64,000 nt of DNA from Ceriagrion tenellum (taxonomy: Eukaryota > Arthropoda > Insecta > Odonata > Coenagrionidae): NCBI GenBank assembly GCA_963169105.1, contig OY720639.1, forward strand, positions 48,651,848-48,715,847, in the 5' to 3' direction. The position numbers were made by a program, and so were the translations under genes. Of this stretch, positions 48,916 through 60,379 are shown piece by piece. Each line of letters starts with the position of its first letter. Within the stretch, counting starts at the first letter, position 1. The notes beneath the pieces are model-generated. The model made no database searches. It was not told where the DNA came from and was given only the letters and a program-made list of their open reading frames with translations.

Positions 48916-49056
48916 CGTTCACTCATTCACTCAGACCGCACAGCGGCAAATACTCACATAAATATTTATACAGAAAGGTAGAAAGAAAGTGGATAGGAAC
49001 ACATAAAATTTACAAATATATATATATATATTTAATATTAAATTTTAATTAAGTTT

Positions 49057-49255
49057 GCCTCGGTGGCGGTGGGGTAAAGTCCTCGCCTGCTAGCCAGAGG
49101 ATCGCGGGTTCGAGTCTCGCCTGAGTAGAATATTATATGCCTGGGGCATGGCTGTGTGTGTTCGTCTCTTGTTAATACTTGTCTAAAACACCCGATGTAA
49201 AAGGTCTTTGTTGTGCTGTTTTCGGGGTGGTGAGTTTAAATAAATAAATAAATAT
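49057..49255 (+). mobile_element. tRNA-derived SINE, complete
   Basis: The head begins gcctcggtggcggtggggta with an A-box-like element, and the B box ggttcgagtctc lies at 49107-49118, so an internal Pol III promoter is present. A tRNA-unrelated body (ctggggcatggctgtgtgtg) follows, ending in (aaat)n. A second, inverted copy at 59222-59434 has the same head, body and tail, showing a dispersed family. Confidence 0.85.
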
Positions 49256-49499
49256 AGTTTGTTAATAACATTTGTTTCATTATATGAAGTTCTATTTCAC
49301 CCCGGTCACCCCATTTTTGTTTAAAATACCGTGTGACGTCAGTTTCAATTCAGGGAGCTGATGTGGATGACTATGATTTAATAACTGTCCATATCAAGCG
49401 GGAAACTATTTCTTAAAGTAGCCAGAACATTAATAAAATGACATTTTAGTTATTTTATGATAAGTGAAAAAATTCGATTAGTGTGTGGGACTTAATGGA

Positions 49500-50715
49500 T
49501 CGGGAACTTGGACGAAGAAACAGACCAGGAGAGTTAAGAGCTTTCGAAACTTGGTGTTGGAGGTGGATGCTGAAAGACGAATCTATGGATATATTAAGGC
49601 ATGAAGAAGCATACAGAAGAGTAGGAGACCGTTTGGGTTGATAAAGCTATACCTTGGCTAACTTTGTGTTATCTTTCCATTTCACATTTTATGGTAACTT
49701 TTACTTACTTCACGTTAATAAGTATCAAGCACGACCCGGGTTTCGACACGTAAGTTTCATCTTCAGGTGAACGCAAAAAACTGAAACTCTCTCATGCCGG
49801 TACGCAGTCACACTTGGAGCCCCATCTACTCGGGAGCGTCGGGTGGAGGGGATTAAAAGAAAAATATGGTATTTTATCCGATTTTTAGCCGCACTGCCAA
49901 ACTTCATTCCAAGCATTAATTTCATATTTATTCTAAGATTTTGTGTAATTATAATAATAAAAAATATGCTCGTATGGTGGAAGGACCGGATTGACTCAAA
50001 TAAAAAAGTTCTGAACGGAAATGACTGCAGTATTGTGTGCTGGGCTAACCCAAAGAAGTTTTTAAATTATGACCAAAGAACAGTTCAGCACTTTGAAAAA
50101 CACTTGTGATAATAGAAGTAGCTTCACTTAACCCCTCCTGTGTAATGGTCATTATAGTTAGTTTAGTGTCATGATTCACATTTCAGCCTCAGTCGACGTG
50201 AGCTCAGTGCTTTAGGGGAACTTGAAATTTTAAGAAGATTTTGTGACCCTTACGTTTGTGTTTTAGACGAGTCTTTGTTTCCTTCCCCTCTCCTTGAGGC
50301 AGTTATCCATTTATTCCTTTCCTACTTCCTTTGAGAACCCCATTCCCCTCACCCTTCGCGGTTTTCTCCTTAAGTCCTACCCTCCTTTTCCTTCCGTACA
50401 TTAGATTTTCCGATTTCTGTATTTACCTGAAGATGATACTTACGTGTCGAAACTCGGATTGTGTTTGATTGGTAATCATGCCGTGCAAGTTAAAGTTACC
50501 AATAATGTGAAACGAACACTATGCAGAAAAAAGAACTAGATGGATTGGGCACACCCTCAGGCACAATCGCTTTGTGAAGAATATAGACTATTGTTCCAAA
50601 ATAGTGGGAAAAATCCCTAGAAGCAGCCCAACGGATAAATACGTAGACCAAATAAAGAGAAAATTACATAGGAGTTTAGGCAAGGATGGAAGGCTGCAGT
50701 CTACCAACCAAAAGG
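49500..50715 (+). pseudogene. RTE-like reverse transcriptase C-terminus, split by an insertion
   Basis: 49518-49640 reads RAFETWCWRWMLKDESMD and then HEEAYRRVGDRLG. 50522-50700 reads KKTRWIGHTLRHNRFVKN and then DKYVDQIKRKLHRSLG. In the intact family these are consecutive (AFE-x-WcWRRML, then RRxxWIGHxLRHNGxVKN, then GRPRxKxIDQIK). The about 850 bp between them carries inverted Penelope-like ends. So one old element was broken by a younger one. All frames are decayed. Confidence 0.7.
49722..50480. mobile_element. Insertion bounded by inverted Penelope-like ends
   Basis: 49722-49775 (minus sense) and 50417-50475 (plus sense) are inverted copies reading CTGAAGATGA, an acttacgtgtc block, GAAACCCGGG or GAAACTCGGA, then a tgtttgat or tgcttgat tail. 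They enclose about 640 bp with a 49843-50109 ORF of no known family. Reverse transcriptase or GIY-YIG motifs are absent, so the element is non-autonomous. Confidence 0.55.
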
Positions 50716-50979
50716 CGGCCATATTTTTTTGCCTATATATATAAGGCAACCGAAATGGCTCTTCTCTCCGCTAAATCTAAGCAATTTTTTATCTGAATCA
50801 AATTTTTCTCAAACAATTGTAAAATAAACTTGCGGAAGTAACTTACCAGTGTGAAACAGTCTTTGAGGTTGAACGACGAAATGATGATGGTCAGTCTACG
50901 ATGAAACGACAATTAGAGTACGCAAAAAAATTAAAGCGTGGCGAGGGTAAAGTCATTTTACATTTATATTTTGCTCTGA

Positions 50980-51330
50980 GTCGGCTGTGATGGTACAATC
51001 TGGGGATATTGGAGGCAGCGGCGGCGTGGCCAGGGCGGGGATTCCCGCCCGGGTTGTGGCGGCTCCGGGCCCCGGCTCCCGGGCCATGCACTAGGTTTCG
51101 GGCTCGGGTCCGAAGGGCCCGGCGGGCCGGGCCCCGATCTTTGAACAGCCAGCAGACGAAACATCTCTGAGTGAAAGTACAATTTTGTCATACTGTTCAT
51201 AAATACCTATGAAATTGTAGTTAAATTAGGTACAATTTTTTCAGAAGGTGGGAGGGGCGGTCACAAAAACAGGGCCCCTCTGGACGTGCAGCGGCCCGGG
51301 CCCCTGAGCACCCAAGCCGCCCCTGATTGG
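50980..51330. other. Two very GC-rich patches, probable repeat
   Basis: 51000-51140 and 51255-51330 are dominated by gggccc/cggcgg runs in an AT-rich neighbourhood, separated by an AT-rich gap. Short overlapping ORFs on the minus strand give Pro/Gly-rich peptides of no known family. A dispersed repeat or a CpG island are both possible. Confidence 0.35.
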
Positions 51331-51628
51331 AGGGTAAGGGTAAAGGTTCGATTAGGAAGAATAAGAACCGATGAGGTCTCTGCCGTAATTGATCTAGGCG
51401 ATAAACCATTGAACGGATGGTTATTTTGCCGAATAATTGAGTCATTCAAAGGAGCAACCATTTGTTGAACCTTGTGAGTGAGAAAATAAGACACTGGCGT
51501 GACAAGGCGTGAGTCATGGGCATAAACATCTAGGACACGAAGTTTTCGGTTAGCAGGAACCCCGTCGCAAGATTACCTGGGGACTGGTTCAGGAAGAACT
51601 CACCAGAACCGCGGCAAATCCGTGGATG

Positions 51629-51636
51629 TGACGTCA
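51629..51636 (+). promoter_or_regulatory. Perfect CRE (TGACGTCA)
   Basis: A palindromic CREB/ATF site 187 bases upstream of the candidate initiator at 51823, with a half site (ttacgtca) near 51694. It fits a proximal promoter, though a single 8-mer has modest weight. Confidence 0.4.
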
Positions 51637-51820
51637 ATGCCCCACTCAAATTTGAACTTTTAAATGGCCCCATTTGAAATTTTCCTGTCTGTTACGTCAA
51701 ACTTTCGTCATCCTTGAGGCTCCCAGGCTCTGAGTCCATACAGAACAGTCCCCCGGATGAAACGGCGGGAATGCCTATGGAGTGTTGTGTAATCCGATAA
51801 AGGAATAAGCTCTTATCGTT

Positions 51821-51855
51821 TCAGTTTTATTGTGTCGCATGCTAGTTTCAGATAG
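51821..51855 (+). promoter_or_regulatory. Candidate TATA-less core promoter, Inr plus DPE
   Basis: TCAGTT at 51821-51826 fits the arthropod initiator with A+1 at 51823. AGATAG at 51850-51855 begins exactly at +28 and fits the DPE consensus RGWYV. The strict spacing is the usual requirement for a functional pair. No TATA box is seen about 30 bases upstream. Confidence 0.45.
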
Positions 51856-52216
51856 GGATTTGTGGTGTGAAGGAGTGCATTAGGCATACCGAAGTTAACA
51901 GGCCACCGATGGACAGCCTCCTTTCGTCAACTTGTTTGAATCACTGTCGTTAACTTCCCTTTGTCTGCCGATTCATTCGCAGAAAACTTTGCGTTTTGTA
52001 TCCAACCCTCAGCATTGCCAATTGATGTGAGCGTTTGCTATTCGTGTGCTTAATGTTAAGTGTCGGCTAGTTGTGTGAGTGGTTGTCATTGTTTGCGAGT
52101 GTAGCATTCACGATTGTGGATTGATCCGGTAGCGTTAGTGCGTCATTCGGTGTTCTCGGGTCTCTTCTGTGCTCCAAGATCTACGTCCTCAGGATACCTC
52201 GTTGCATACGTACCAG
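51823..52216 (+). other. Candidate 5' UTR leader exon of an unidentified gene
   Basis: About 394 nt from the candidate start site to taccag|gtatgg. It has no long ORF and only very short upstream ORFs, GT-rich balanced composition unlike the surrounding AT-rich DNA, and no repeat signature. It may splice to 54210-54324. RNA evidence is lacking, so this is inference from signals. Confidence 0.35.
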
Positions 52217-54209
52217 GTATGGACTGCTTCTACTGATTGCGCACTTATTTTTTCGCTCTGAATTCTTCTCCTCGAATCACTCGTGACATAGCATTTGCTT
52301 GAAAGAGAGAATTGGTCTATCAAACATACATACATACCCATTACACCGTTCCATTTCGGGAAATGAGCACGGCACAGTCTAAAAGGCTCAAGTGTTAAGC
52401 ATGTAAAACTACCTCTCTTATGATAATTTCTTCCATAAGAACCAATCCTATCAGCCGTTATACTAGTACCCTCAATGTATGCTGTCGTACGCACTCTGTT
52501 TGCTGGTCGCTGGTTTTTATTAAGCTTGATATTATCCTTTGTCTCTTATTTCACGTGTCTAATCTTTCTTGTTATTTATCACTGCGAATTTCTTGTGTCC
52601 AAAATTTGATAAATAAAATCGGTGACGTCCAAAATGCCCTTTAAATACTTACTTTAAGCCTGAACCACTCGATTATATTTCAGGTGCCAGGCCGAGGCTA
52701 TAGCTGATCAATATTAGAGAAAGTGATGGACGAACTCAAAATTTTCGCTATCACTCGTAATTTTGTGATTTTCGCCGTTTATGCAATAAATGCGAGCATT
52801 ATTTCCGTAATATTTGCTATCCTTATTTGATGAAAACTCGTGCGTGGCTGTTCATTCCGTATTTGCTGTCGTGGGCTCAGAATCAAAGCTCCTGAGTTTT
52901 GTATTCTACAATTATATGTGGAGAAGTGCATCTTTCACTTCATTTGCTACCCTGTCGCAGTGGCGCCCTCTTCCAGGACGCCATGTCAGTTGGCATTACA
53001 TCATCCGGGAGGTCGGGCACCTCCCTGGCATACGGATGAAGTATATTGTATTCTTGTTTTACGTTAAAACAAGTGCTATATTTATCGGGTAACGTTAGTT
53101 ACTCCACCCAAACCCCGACACCATTAATTGTTTTGCTGAGGGCATGACGGCGCTAATATCAATGGAAGGGTGAGTGATGAGAAAATATTTACGCGAGAAG
53201 AAGTTATAGAAATTTGTGACATCGTTCAACAAGGTCACGTCTTTTGAATCACGTCCACCAGACAATTTATAATTGTAGGTCTTTGCGGTCTAATTTTTAC
53301 CCGTTCGTTTATAATGTGGAATCATTGAATTGAGATCTCTCCTGTGTCTAATTTCAATAGATTACTTAACCATTGAACCACGCTATTCCCTCTTTTACTT
53401 TCAGATTGTGTTTATCGCATCTGGTTTAAAACTTCCTTTCTCGTATGCCCACATATGTCCAATACACCTAATTACAGTATATACGCTTGATCCCGCGCTA
53501 ATAAATATTTTAACCTTTTCACCATTTTCGTCATTCTAACGAATAAGCAACTTCTCTATAGCTATTGGCTTATTAAAGGCAGTTCTGAATTTGTATTCTG
53601 GATATGTCGTTTGGCAATGACTGTGGATTAAAGGAGAGAATTGATTAGGTTTAGGCACGTGTGAAAGAGAAGCCAGTTTTTCTGCGAAAAATGGATGTCC
53701 TAACAAGATTATCGCGCGCATTTTCCCCATAAATTTCATGAGAAACACATTTTTAGGATTTCCAATTTACATTTTAATGGATGTATCATTACGGTACCGC
53801 GGAAATTTTGCTACAATTCCCTATATTTTTTGTGTATTACTTGTACAACTGATCTATTCTTTATGGCCGATTACGCATGTTAATGGGTTCATTATTTCTC
53901 TTGAGCAGTCACACCGTATGCTTCCAATTGTTCTCTCCATGATAATGGCCATCGGAGATATGCCGTATAGTAATTTTCCTCTTCTGCATTGGTGTGTCCC
54001 CATCTCTTCATATCTGGCATATATTCCTCTCCATCTGACAAAAAAAAGATTGGTTGCTCTGGAATGAACAACGGCTTTTAGCGCGCAACATTTCATCAAT
54101 ATTTTATCCTTAAAACAAATGATATTGTCTTTAGTTTATTCCCATTTTCCCATCTCCCAGTCTTTTTTGGTAACTTTTCTGAGGTATTTAACTAATTTTT
54201 TCTCGACAG
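52217..54209 (+). other. Candidate first intron
   Basis: AT-rich, with several chance ORFs (52420-52644, 52814-53092, 53330-53539, 53738-54067) lacking domains. It ends in ttttttctcgacag. Confidence 0.35.
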
Positions 54210-54324
54210 GTTTGGCCTCTTCAGCGACCTTGCCCAACATACTACTCACCTCTCTTACTCCCATTCAAGATGCCTGTTCCAAACCTGCTACATCTCTGGG
54301 ACTGGAAAGCTGTGGAGAACTCAG
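54210..54324 (+). CDS. Candidate second exon with possible start codon
   Basis: 115 bp between a good acceptor (tttttctcgacag) and a consensus donor (cag|gtaagc), markedly less AT-rich than its flanks. All three frames are open. If it is the first coding exon, ATG at 54270 (context attcaagATG) gives MPVPNLLHLWDWKAVENS and exits in phase 1. If internal, the frame with phase-1 entry reads LASSATLPNILLTSLTPIQD. Without the downstream exons the frame cannot be decided, and no family is recognised. Confidence 0.35.
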
Positions 54325-54814
54325 GTAAGCAGTTGGCATTTCTTGAATGTTAACTTTTAAAATCAGAGACATTGAAAAGGTCCAAATTCTGTCGAAAGTA
54401 GCGGTGGCTCATGATAAACATCCGTAACTACTATTTATATATAAAATTACGTTTTTGGTTCTTTGCTCTCGCGAAAATTCATTCAGATGCCCGTTGGCGG
54501 GAAGTATTTAAGCGACGTATCTGCGAAAAAGAAAATCTGACTTAATACGAAGTCTCTGGAAATGTAGGATAATTTAACTTATCTGTAGGTACACGAACGG
54601 AGCGTTATTGAAAACCTTTTTGCTGCTGTTGGCTGTTTAATTGGGGAAGTGACCTACAACGGCGGTCATTCGCGCCATCTTAGGATAGGTGGGTAGGTAA
54701 GCGATGGTAGTTGTATTCAGAGATCGAAGGAAGGCTGGAACGTCTCATCCAACGGACCGAGTAGTTTACTTCAATGCGCCTTTCTCAAGACTCAATTTTG
54801 GTTCGATATTTCAA
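54325..54814. other. Nothing recognised
   Basis: Mixed composition directly downstream of the candidate exon, presumably intronic if that exon is real. Confidence 0.4.
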
Positions 54815-54903
54815 TAATTAATCTCAACGCCCATACCGGGATTCAAACCTGTGTCTCTGGGATGGGAAGCCAATACTGTCGCCACCGTATCTTCGCGATC
54901 CCC
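54815..54903 (-). mobile_element. tRNA-like SINE fragment, second family
   Basis: On the minus strand it reads tacggtggcgacagtattgg, an A-box-like segment, then ggtttgaatcccgg, a B box. The head differs from the SINE at 49057. No clear tail is seen. Confidence 0.4.
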
Positions 54904-56430
54904 TTTCACGAATGGTAGCTTTTCTCAGAGTGAAAAAGAGATCGGGGTGTGTGTTGTTGGTACGATTTTTATACTTTGTTAACATGAGTATGACGAGGTT
55001 ACAGTTCGCGCGAAAGTCATTGGTAGGGAAGAAGAGGAAGGTTATGAGACTGGAATGGCATTTTCCAAAAATTATTCACTCCTTGTAACCTGAAGGCGGT
55101 AGCATGTCCTTTTTATGATTCTAGGACTACCATGCTAGGAATGGGCATGTAGTTTATTAGCATCGGAATGAGCACGTTTCTCATTTAGGGTAGTTTAGCA
55201 CTTTTTGCCTAGCTGCATCAGTGACCATATTCAAATTTAATTATTTAATTTATGATGAAGAAATAAGCATGAAGTAAATTGAATAATATTATAATACAAG
55301 CCTTTGTTATATATTGTTGAAATGAATAATGATAAACTAAAACTTCATGTATAAGGTTATAATTTAACTAAAATTTTCACGTCTTACAGTTAAAACGCAT
55401 TCATAACTGCAGTTATCTTTGCGTTTTTCTGAAGCGTATGGCGGTGAATGATAAATTTATCTTAGAAAATACTTGAGGAAGCTCATGGATGGCTCATCGT
55501 TTTGTTTTGTCTCCATTTATGCGTTAGGACCTGCTTATTTTCTTATGCATTATATATGATCGCATAGCTGTGCATTATGTCCTACGGAATAGGCTGCTAT
55601 ATTTTAGAATATATCACTCAAAGGAGTACAGTAAGTGGTTCATATTTTGGTATCATTGAACAGGTCAGGTACTTTATTGTAGCGAGGGAAAATTTGTTGA
55701 ATTTTATGCAATGTGCCACTCATTTTCCCAATTGACAGTACAAGCCTAATGGTGAACGCTGTTACCAAGCTTACGATCCTCTAGTTCGCCTTTAGGCCAT
55801 GTAGTTGAATGTTTACAACACTGCGCAAAACATAAGTGACTTGCTATAAATGTCTAGTGAGCATACTTCAGAGCACGTGCTAATTTTCCTGCTTCTAATA
55901 TAATATAACCTCTGGCCTTATGGAGTTTATACGCTGGTAAAGAGTTTCCCTTCAACAAAATGTGGGACGGTCCACTGCCAGGGTTTCCAAAGCTTTGCCT
56001 GCGATGGAGTATTCTGAAATTTTAATGGAACACCGTGTTTATGTCACGCATATAAAACCATTCCATTTAAATTGAAGCATTTAAAACAATCCAGGTTTAC
56101 CCGGAACACCTATTAACTTGCCGCGGAATATAGTTTGAAAAACACTGCCCTCTGCAATTCTTTTTGCCGAGTCTGATTTAATCCTGAGCTAATGATTTTT
56201 CACTTTTCCTCCATACCTTATAAATAGCCGGTCCACTAACATGGCCTGGTTTTCGTTATCCGCTGCATTACGTAGCCTTTTCCACAACTTAATATCAGAT
56301 AAGATTTGGGATTTTGTATTTCAATGAAAGGTCGGCTGCTTAGCGTGAGCATTATCGATGAGAAAATGTATTAACTTAGATTTAAATACAGAAAAAAATA
56401 TTAAACAAAAACTTAGAGAAGCCTTTGACT
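54904..56430. other. Intergenic or intronic, nothing recognised
   Basis: AT-rich with no ORF, repeat or RNA gene that I can support. Confidence 0.5.
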
Positions 56431-57160
56431 ACTTTCCCTACATTGGCGATGTTGTTGTCTGCACCTCCTTCTGCCTACAACGTTTGCGAATGCTGTCCCC
56501 TCGACCTTAGTGTAAGCACTAGTGAGAAGGACGTTGAATTGGCCGGGTTCGCTCGGCCTGCTTATCCATTCTACGCCCTTGATTTCAAGATGGACGGAAT
56601 GGGTCGGGGAGGACAGACGAAGAAAAGTTCTCGAGGGCAACGCCCTCTGGCTGGCCTTCCCTGTGAAGCTTTTGAGTCGGCGCGAAAAGTCAAAGCTTCG
56701 CCCTCCATCCCGGGAAAGTGGTCCATTTTCCTCGTGAGGACCCTATTTCTGCCCCCCCTCCATGACGATGGCGGCGATACGTGAGTAAAAGGTTTCAGTC
56801 CCCTGTGGCCCTCTGCACGGTTTGCTCCTAATTTAATGCCTCGCTGAGAGCAGCGCACGCGGGTTTGGAAAGGGAAGGAAGTGAGGTGAAAGGAAGGATA
56901 GGGACTCGAAGGGGGCGGGGCGGGAGGGCCTTAATGCACACGTGGGGAATGACGAGATGCGAGAGATCGAGGCGTGATTCGTGAGCGGGCAAATGTGTGG
57001 GAAGGGCGGGCTTGCACCGTGCGGTCAGAAGCGTAATGAAAAGGCCGCCAGTGGACGGTGATGAGCGGAAACCCTCGCATGAAACATCCCGACGCCCAAA
57101 GTCCAACCCGCTGGGCCCAATACTTAAGACGTCTCATCTGCGAATTCGCGAATCAAAACG
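56431..57160. promoter_or_regulatory. GC- and CpG-rich island with GC boxes
   Basis: About 730 bp with many CpG dinucleotides, a gggggcggggcggg GC-box cluster near 56914 and long overlapping ORFs on both strands typical of GC-rich DNA. On the plus strand the ORF ending at 56784 contains a gatac|gtgagt donor, so an alternative first exon is conceivable. No family is recognised in any frame; promoter or repeat are both open. Confidence 0.3.
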
Positions 57161-57391
57161 AATACTAAATCTCCGAATCTTGAATAATTGTTTTTTTAAA
57201 TCCTGCTTTCGCTAATGACAAGTGTCAGCTATTGAAAACCAAAATTAAGGTATAGAACATAAACAAATATGTGCTTACTATTCCACGATTACATTATTAA
57301 TAAACACTTTTTATAGCCATAGAAGCAGACATTCCTCGGAAAAGTGACTAAAAACTAACAAAAAAAATCTTCGGCCTTGCCGAAGCTTAAA

Positions 57392-57691
57392 TACCCTACA
57401 CCACTTTCAATTTTGTAAAAAAAGCGTGGTTTTGGTCCGATCCAAACCACTTGAGAACTGTGCCATCTGTGGACTACCAGTGGCATATGACCCAAATTTC
57501 AGATCGATATCTCAATTTTTACGGCAGTTATCGTGCGAAGAGACAGACTGACGGACAAAGCTAGATTGACTCGTAAGGTGATGCTGATCATTTCTATATC
57601 TAATTTTCCATACATGCCACGCCTCCTTCAATGCGTTACATTTCTGCTGTGACAAAATCAATATACCCAGTCCACGTTGTGGTGTAGGGTA
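57392..57691. mobile_element. Small TIR element, TACCCTACACCAC ends
   Basis: Perfect 13-bp inverted ends, taccctacaccac at 57392-57404 and gtggtgtagggta at 57679-57691, with TA at the outer edges. The interior contains agacagactgacggacaaag and tagattgactcg, a segment I associate with small non-autonomous elements in many insect genomes. No ORF. Confidence 0.65.
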
Positions 57692-57749
57692 TAATAAAAT
57701 TGATCTATTTTATATTTCGTCAATTTTTCGGGAAATTAGCTTTTAATTA

Positions 57750-58165
57750 ACAGTTTTACATGAAAATGGCTTTTATATTGAATCATCATCATTGGTCGTT
57801 CAATCCTAAGATTGGTTAACTGCAGCTTTCTACCCTTCCCTATTTAATGCTAGTACCCTTACCTCCTGGAATCATTCCCTATGTACTGTCTTCTTTATTT
57901 GGTCTATGAATTTATTCCTGGGTCTTCCCCTGGAGACTTTCCCCTCCATTTTACCTTCAGTTATGTTCTTCACAATCCCGTTGTGTCTCAGGGTGTGCCC
58001 AATCCATATGGTTCTTCTTTTCTGCATGGTGTTCCATATGATCCTTTCATCTTCTACTCTTCTCTACACTTCATCATTTCTCATCTTGTCCGTACATTTT
58101 ATCTTCCGAATCCTCCTTCAAAACCAGGTTTGGAAGAATTCTAGTCCTTTCTCGTCGCGTCTAGT
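57750..58165 (-). pseudogene. RTE-like reverse transcriptase C-terminus
   Basis: On the minus strand the order is EKGLEFFQTWF, IRKIKCTDKMRNDEV, IWNTMQKRRTIWIGHTLRHN, GIVKNITEGKMEG, SRGRPRNKFIDQIKKTVHRE, then a gctgcagttaaccaatc stretch and a (tga)n tail. This is the conserved C-terminal part of the arthropod endonuclease-reverse-transcriptase family. Few stops remain, so it is younger than the copies at 4.3 and 49.5 kb, but the palm domain is missing. Confidence 0.8.
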
Positions 58166-58189
58166 ATATGTAATGAAAAATAATATTTT

Positions 58190-58520
58190 TCTCCTAGGAT
58201 CTCCCAATTTACAGGGCTGGTGTGTTTCAGGGCAACATAGCCGATATCATTTCGACGCCGCACTACACCTCTCGGTACGACAGATGCGAAAAAATAAGAG
58301 AGATACATTGCCAAACAGGTACAAAAATTTGTTTATTCAACGCACAATAAGTGACTATAATAAAACCGGAGCTCTACTTTAAACACTCCCGTAATGAACT
58401 TCACCATTTCACCTCCGAAATCCTCTTTTTTGCTCCTTAACACGGCTTGTGTCCTAACACCCCCTACCACACGCCAATGCGGTGTCTCGTTGGGTATTGT
58501 GTAGATTTAGATAATGGCAT
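58190..58520 (+). mobile_element. CR1/L2-like LINE 3' end
   Basis: Remnants of the ORF end (aaaaataagagagatacattg, tacaaaaatttg) lead to the shared 3' UTR block (caccccctaccacacgccaa) and a tgtagatttagat tail, as in 61105-61475. Confidence 0.7.
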
Positions 58521-59221
58521 TTAATGTCTTGTAATTTCAAGTTCAATGCTTGAGAAAAATAGAGTGGAAAGGAAGCATTCGTGGATCATGTCAGGTGGAG
58601 GACATATTTTTCTATAAGTATCCAGAATCTGAGTTATTGTAATTTTTTAATCCATTGTGTAACCTCTTTAAGGAGGTTGACGCGATTTTCGTTTACTTGC
58701 TGATTTGCATGAAGCTTTGCAGGCGTGATCGTATTATTGGTGTTTTTAGATATAAGTGTAAAAATGTCTTTGTTATCTGTTTTTTTTGGTCATTCAATGT
58801 TATTTTACACGTAGCCGTATGGCACATGAGATTTTGTTTTAGCTATTTTGCGACTATTTGATTACGTATGTACATATAATCTTCAAATCGTGACATACAA
58901 CACTTCATATTGCTGCATTCGTTGACAACAAATTGCAATATATGAAATAACTTCTCCTAGTGTAAGATTCAAAAAACATATTCAGCTATAATTTTCGCAT
59001 TAATTTCAAACATCGTGCCGGAAAGTCAAGTCATGACGTGCTACAATTGAGGCACACATTTAAAATATTACTCTTGTATAATTTTTGGTACTTCCTGCGT
59101 AGTGGTGTACCGATTCATTACACGGAATGTGGTCTTTCAATATTTTTTCGACCTATTTGATAAATAATGAAAATGTGCGCGCAAATATTGTACAATTACC
59201 GCTTCAGCCACCTCAAGCGAA
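58521..59221. other. Intergenic, nothing recognised
   Basis: AT-rich, no supportable features. Confidence 0.5.
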
Positions 59222-59434
59222 CGACATTTTATTTTATTTTATATTTTATTTTATCTTCACTACCCCGAATACAGCACGATGTGCCAATTTACGTCGGGTG
59301 AATAACAGTAACAACGGACGAGAGACAAACACCCATGTCCTGGGCAGATAATATTTTACCCAGGCGGGACTCGAACCCGCGACCCTAGGATTAGCAGGCG
59401 AGGACTTTATCCCGCCCCCACCGGGGCCGACATG
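59222..59434 (-). mobile_element. tRNA-derived SINE, inverted copy
   Basis: On the minus strand: head gtcggccccggtgggggcgg, B box ggttcgagtcccg, body cccaggacatgggtgtttgt and an (aaaat)n tail. It is the same family as 49057-49255, and its B box is closer to consensus than that copy. Confidence 0.85.
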
Positions 59435-59608
59435 TGGGCGTCACCGTGCAATTTTTTTTTAACGTACCCAGTTCGCAAGAGCACAGCCGTCGTTGCATCG
59501 GTATTTTGTCGAGAAATGTAACACGAGATTTAATGAATGCTCTATGAATTACTGACTTAATCACACACTGATTAATTTAATGTGCAGCGGCTTCATTTTA
59601 TGAGCGAC

Positions 59609-59912
59609 ATTTTCAGGTACTGAATTATGAAGCCTATTTCTACATATCATCTTTCTTTAAAGGGCGAAAAATGGAGAGATGGAATGATATCATATATGAA
59701 AAAATTGAGGTGCAGCATCGTTCTGTTGAAGAGGCTAGGGCATGAAACTATAGAAACAAGATTTTCAGGTACTCAATTATGAAGCCTATCTGTACATATC
59801 ATCTTTATTTAAAGGGCGAAAAATGGAGAGATTGAATGATACCATATATGAAAAAATTGAGGTGCAGCATCGTTCTATTGAAGAGGCTAGGGCATGAAAC
59901 TATGGAAACAAG
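59609..59912 (+). repeat. Tandem duplication, 152-bp unit, two copies
   Basis: The unit starting attttcaggtact occurs at 59609 and 59761 with about a dozen differences. Non-coding. Confidence 0.9.
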
Positions 59913-60379
59913 ATAGGTCGTTGCTCATCATTTGGGTTGAACGCTGTGGCGTCGTTTGGTTTATATCAAGCGCTCGTTATGGACGGAGTGCATTGTAATT
60001 GATACTCATGACATTCTTGGATACATCAGGAATTCGAGGAAACATGTGAGGAAAGAGAATGTTTTAGGTATCCCATTAATTCATCTACTAGGGGTAAGAG
60101 GGCGTATCTATGTCGGAGTTGAGACAACTTTAATGTTGAAAATGGTAAGAGTTCCGATTTTCATTTGTAAATAAATTGTTGCTTGGATTATTTTCGCTTT
60201 TAACGGTAGTAAACGTAAAATATTGTATTCTCCAATTACTCATTTAATAATTACAACCGCTCAAATTCGTTGTTTATCGGTACTCAGGGATGCAAGTATC
60301 TTCGTGACTTTTTTATTGCTAAAAACTAAACTATCCCAGGTTTCATTCATTAAACCTATGCTAATTCTCAATTCGTGTG

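Noticed and set aside
48784..48981. ORF with a Tyr-Ile repeat
   Set aside because: It is the translation of a (TA)n microsatellite.
49722..50480. An active hammerhead ribozyme in this element
   Set aside because: The individual copies have lost parts of stem I or changed the GTC triplet and carry an extra U after CTGAAGA. Only relics are claimed.
56425..56784. 119-codon ORF in the GC-rich island
   Set aside because: Its reported start is TTG, GC-rich DNA opens all frames, and no domain is visible. It is kept only as part of the island entry.
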